The position numbers and the translations under genes are program-made. DNA of 7,135 nucleotides from an uncultured Pseudomonadota bacterium. GTDB taxonomy: Bacteria > Lernaellota > Lernaellaia > Lernaellales > Lernaellaceae. The DNA is taken from the NCBI GenBank assembly GCA_937967875.1, contig CALBTQ010000561.1:1-7135 (forward strand). Direction: 5' to 3'. Shown one piece after another: positions 4,782 to 7,135 of this stretch. Every line of letters starts with the position of its first letter. The first letter of the stretch is position 1. The notes beneath the pieces were generated by a model. The model worked only from the letters and a program-made list of their open reading frames with translations. It did not search any database and had not been told where the DNA came from.

Positions 4782-6434
4782 ATGATTTTCAAAAATCGTA
4801 ACCTAAAGCTGTTTTCTTTGTTTCTTTGTTTCTTTGTTTTTCTAGGCGCTTGTGGAGGCGACGACGATGACGACTCCGGAGATGCCGCGGATGACGATGA
4901 TGCGGGCGATGACGACACCGCTGATGACGATACCGTTGATGACGACACCGTTGATGACGACACCGTTGATGACGACACCGCTGATGATGATGATGATGAT
5001 GATGATGACGATCCCACTGTTGTGAGCACAACACCGTCTGACGGCGATACAGAGATCAGGCTGGAAACGACGATAGTTATTGTTTTCAGCAAGTCCATGA
5101 ATACAACCTCCGTTGAGAACAATCTGACAATCGTGGGCTTTTCCGGGGCGAACACCTGGAATTCCGATTCGACCTCATTGACTATCACTCCGGACAATCC
5201 ATTGGCTGAAGATGAGACCTACACCATAATCGTGCAATCGGGAGCGTTGTCGAATGATGGCGGCGCGTTGGCGGAAAATGCAATTATTACTTTTACAACG
5301 GTGAATTTGTGGACCAAGACCTGGAATGGCGACGAAAATCTAATGGACAGAGGACTTGACGTCTCCATCGATACAACGGGCAATGTTTATGTTTGCGGAA
5401 TCGAGACCACGACAGCACAACTGGGGGACATGTGGTTCAGCGAGTGGGACTCGGACGGCGTCGAACAGTGGTCACACAATTACAACGGATTTTCCGACCA
5501 TTCCGACGCGGCCTGGGGAATTGCCGTTGCTGATGACGGCGGATTCATTTTAGGAGGCAGCGAGGGGCTGAACGGTTCGGCTGCCTACGCGACGATATTG
5601 CGCTATGACAGCTCTCATGGATATTTCTGGGACGTAACCTTTAACGGCTTGAACGGTGGATACAATGTAACCTACGACGTTGCTTCTGACGGCAACGAAT
5701 ATGTCTATGGAACCGGTTTCATCGATGTAAGCGGTCAGGACAATAACGTTTGGGTTGGGAAATACAATTTCTCCGATGGCAGTGAAGTATGGTTTAAAAC
5801 CTACAATGGAACAAGCAATTCCGAAGACGTCGGACGAGCGATTGCCGTGGACGCAGAAGAGAATGTATACGTTGCGGGTTTCACCACCGTCGCCGGCGAA
5901 GGCAAGAACATCTGGCTTCGTAAATACAAACCGGACGGCACCATTGATTTTACAAAAACGTATAACAACGACGATCAAAATCTCGATGACGAAGCACATG
6001 GCGTTGCTGTCGATGCCGATGGGAATATTTACCTCACCGGGGCGACCGCAGTAGACGGACCTGCCGACCAGGATATCTGGGTGCGCAAATACGATGCGGA
6101 CGGCAATGTGATTTGGACGGAAACGATCGGAGGTTCTGCGGATTCTCAGGATCGCGGAACCGACGTCGCAATCGGACCCAATGGTGAGTTGTATGTGGTG
6201 GGATGGTTGATCAACACGGTTTCATCACTGGATATTTTTATTCGCAGGTATGATCCGACTGATGGTTCCATTATCTGGACGGAAATGCCGGATTTCAGCA
6301 ATAGCGATGCTGCCAACGCAGTTGTTGTGGATGCGGTTGGAAATCTTTACGTCGCCGGCGAAATCAGTGAACCGGGAGAAGGGATCAATGTCTGGTTGCG
6401 CAAGTATGATCCCGACGGTAACTGGGCGGACTGA
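4782..6434 (+). CDS. Asp-tract lipoprotein with Big_5-like domain and seven-repeat propeller
   Basis: 550 residues; the ATG at 4782 has GGAG (4770-4773) 8 nt upstream. Residues 1-23 form the signal peptide with lipobox LGAC, and Cys24 would be lipidated. Residues 27-77 are an Asp tract including four DDDTV/DDDTA-type repeats and a final run of ten Asp. Residues 78 to about 173 resemble a bacterial Ig-like Big_5 domain: PTVVSTTPSDGDTEI at the start, FSKSMN in the middle, and the L.ITP.NPL..DETYTI strand pair. From about residue 176 to the end there are seven repeats of about 50 residues with the pattern W.KTYNG...AIAVDA.GNVYVAG......IW.RKYD.DG, resembling SBBP-type propeller repeats. Seven copies predict a closed seven-bladed propeller. 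It probably works at the cell surface or in the periplasm as a binding or scaffold protein; the ligand is unknown. It lies 32 bp before the next lipoprotein gene and is probably cotranscribed with it. No catalytic motif is visible. Confidence 0.9.
   Translation: MIFKNRNLKLFSLFLCFFVFLGACGGDDDDDSGDAADDDDAGDDDTADDDTVDDDTVDDDTVDDDTADDDDDDDDDDPTVVSTTPSDGDTEIRLETTIVIVFSKSMNTTSVENNLTIVGFSGANTWNSDSTSLTITPDNPLAEDETYTIIVQSGALSNDGGALAENAIITFTTVNLWTKTWNGDENLMDRGLDVSIDTTGNVYVCGIETTTAQLGDMWFSEWDSDGVEQWSHNYNGFSDHSDAAWGIAVADDGGFILGGSEGLNGSAAYATILRYDSSHGYFWDVTFNGLNGGYNVTYDVASDGNEYVYGTGFIDVSGQDNNVWVGKYNFSDGSEVWFKTYNGTSNSEDVGRAIAVDAEENVYVAGFTTVAGEGKNIWLRKYKPDGTIDFTKTYNNDDQNLDDEAHGVAVDADGNIYLTGATAVDGPADQDIWVRKYDADGNVIWTETIGGSADSQDRGTDVAIGPNGELYVVGWLINTVSSLDIFIRRYDPTDGSIIWTEMPDFSNSDAANAVVVDAVGNLYVAGEISEPGEGINVWLRKYDPDGNWAD
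4813..4836 (+). repeat. Three tandem TTTCTTTG octamers in signal-peptide codons
   Basis: TTTCTTTG is repeated three times without interruption (4813-4820, 4821-4828, 4829-4836) within the codons for the hydrophobic core of the signal peptide, and is followed by a T-run. The unit is 8 bp, so gain or loss of one copy would shift the reading frame of the lipoprotein. Confidence 0.85.
4908..5012 (+). repeat. Tandem 15-bp repeats and (GAT)8 run encoding Asp linker
   Basis: Five near-identical 15-bp units of the type GATGACGACACCGTT run from 4908 to 4982; the third and fourth are identical and the others differ by one or two bases. Eight GAT codons (4983-5006), one GAC and one GAT follow. All units are multiples of three, so length changes would alter the acidic linker without breaking the frame. 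The near-identity of the DNA units points to recent duplication. Confidence 0.93.
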
Positions 6435-6466
6435 TCAATAACAATCACCTTACAAGGATAGATACA

Positions 6467-7089
6467 ATGAAACCTGATAGTGCAATTCTGTTCCTGCTAT
6501 GCCTGTTATTCCTACTTCCCTGTGTCGTTACCTGTGGTGGTGATGACGATGACGACGATTCGTCAGACGACGATGATGCAATGGACGATGACGATGCGGT
6601 GGACGACGATGATGCCGCGGGCGACGATGACACTACGGACGACGACGACGATTCCACTGACGATGACACCACTGACGATGACACCACTGACGACGATACC
6701 ACTGACGATGACACCGTGGACGATGACGATGACACGATTGCCGATGATTTCGAAGACGATACAATCGGAAGCCCTCCCGGCGCTCCTTGGGTAGTTGAGG
6801 CGACAGGCACTGCCACAGCGACGATCGTTTCGATGAAAGCTGCTGCCGGAAATGTACTCGAGATTTCTTCGGATGATCCCAGTTCGATCGAAGTGAGTTG
6901 GGACAATGACGCGGACTTTGCGACATCCGGCTCGGTGACAGCCACCTTTGATGCGTTTTTGGGGGCCGGCGACCAATTGGGTTTCTATCTCGGCGATTCC
7001 AGCGGCAAAGGTCAGGCTTACGCTTTGTTCGGTAGCGAGAGCGTCCTTGGAGTCGACAGCAACTACGCATTTCATGTATGTGCCGATTA
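6467..7089 (+). CDS. Asp-tract lipoprotein, 3'-truncated by adapter
   Basis: 207 genomic residues; the ATG at 6467 has AAGGA (6454-6458) 8 nt upstream. The N-terminus is a lipoprotein-type signal peptide ending VVTC-GG. Cys23 is the best lipidation site, although Thr at -1 is not the usual Gly/Ala/Ser; Cys19 is a weaker alternative. Residues 26-89 are the Asp tract, with DDDTT repeats. From about residue 93, FEDDTIGSPPGAPW opens a beta-rich segment that resembles the start of a lectin-like (concanavalin/LamG-type) sandwich, with strands such as VTATFDAFL and QLGFYLG. The apparent stop TAA uses TA from the genome (7088-7089) and an A at 7090 that belongs to the A-tail/adapter, so the gene very likely continues. 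It is probably cotranscribed with the lipoprotein gene 32 bp upstream. The domain assignment is tentative and the ligand unknown. Confidence 0.85.
6542..6733 (+). repeat. GAC/GAT repeat tract encoding Asp linker
   Basis: Residues 26-89 of the third lipoprotein. It begins with 18-bp units of the type DDDDA(M/V/A) and passes into four 15-bp units (6659-6673, 6674-6688, 6689-6703, 6704-6718) of the type GACGATGACACCACT. The first two are identical. This is the longest Asp tract in the window, and its 15-bp phase is closely related to the repeat in the neighbouring lipoprotein gene. Confidence 0.92.
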
Positions 7090-7135
7090 AGATCGGAAGA
7101 GCGTCGTGTAGGGAAAGAGTGTAGATCTCGGTGGT
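7090..7135 (+). other. Illumina read-1/P5 adapter remnant (technical sequence)
   Basis: From 7090 the sequence matches the reverse complement of the TruSeq universal adapter: AGATCGGAAGAGCGTCGTG, then GGGAAAGAGTGT, then AGATCTCGGTGGT. There is no second index between the read-1 site and the P5 part, which fits a single-index design. The A at 7090 is the tailing base, so the biological insert ends at 7089. Confidence 0.98.

Overview
The window reads as one sequenced molecule or contig that still carries Illumina library adapter at both ends. Positions 1-46 match the P7 / read-2 side and 7090-7135 the read-1 / P5 side, so only about 47-7089 is biological. This matters for annotation: the apparent start of the first gene and the apparent stop of the last gene are both created by adapter bases.

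The source looks like a Gram-negative (diderm) bacterium, probably environmental or metagenomic. Three separate genes encode lipoproteins with the same plan: a lipobox signal peptide, then a long Asp tract of the type DDDT/DDDTV, then a beta-rich domain. From memory, this kind of Asp/Thr linker is seen in deltaproteobacteria-like lineages and in some uncultured candidate phyla. The taxon cannot be fixed from this window and I do not assign one.

Layout, left to right. (1) A 5'-truncated DUF3788-family gene (47-424, +) ends in a hairpin. (2) A complete lipoprotein gene (510-1868, +) encodes a predicted seven-bladed propeller. (3) A convergent gene for a zinc-independent quinone oxidoreductase / MDR-family dehydrogenase (1896-2858, -) has an AT-rich leader containing a 20-bp-spaced direct repeat. 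(4) Divergent from it is a compact + strand cluster: an ECF-type sigma-70 factor (3111-3641), a small two-helix membrane protein with a His-rich tail (3659-4003), and a class I SAM-dependent methyltransferase (4063-4635). (5) After an AT-rich spacer with a good sigma-70-like promoter overlapped by a dyad comes a large lipoprotein gene (4782-6434, +), with a Big_5-like domain and a second seven-repeat propeller. (6) A third Asp-tract lipoprotein gene (6467-7089, +) follows 32 bp later, probably cotranscribed, and is cut off by the right adapter.

How the genes may work together is inference. The middle cluster looks like a regulatory unit: a sigma factor, a membrane partner that could act as anti-sigma or sensor, and a methyltransferase. 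The flanking genes supply envelope-anchored display proteins built on one modular scaffold. Nothing in the window directly proves that the sigma factor controls the lipoproteins. I saw no rRNA, tRNA, CRISPR array, insertion sequence or replication origin.
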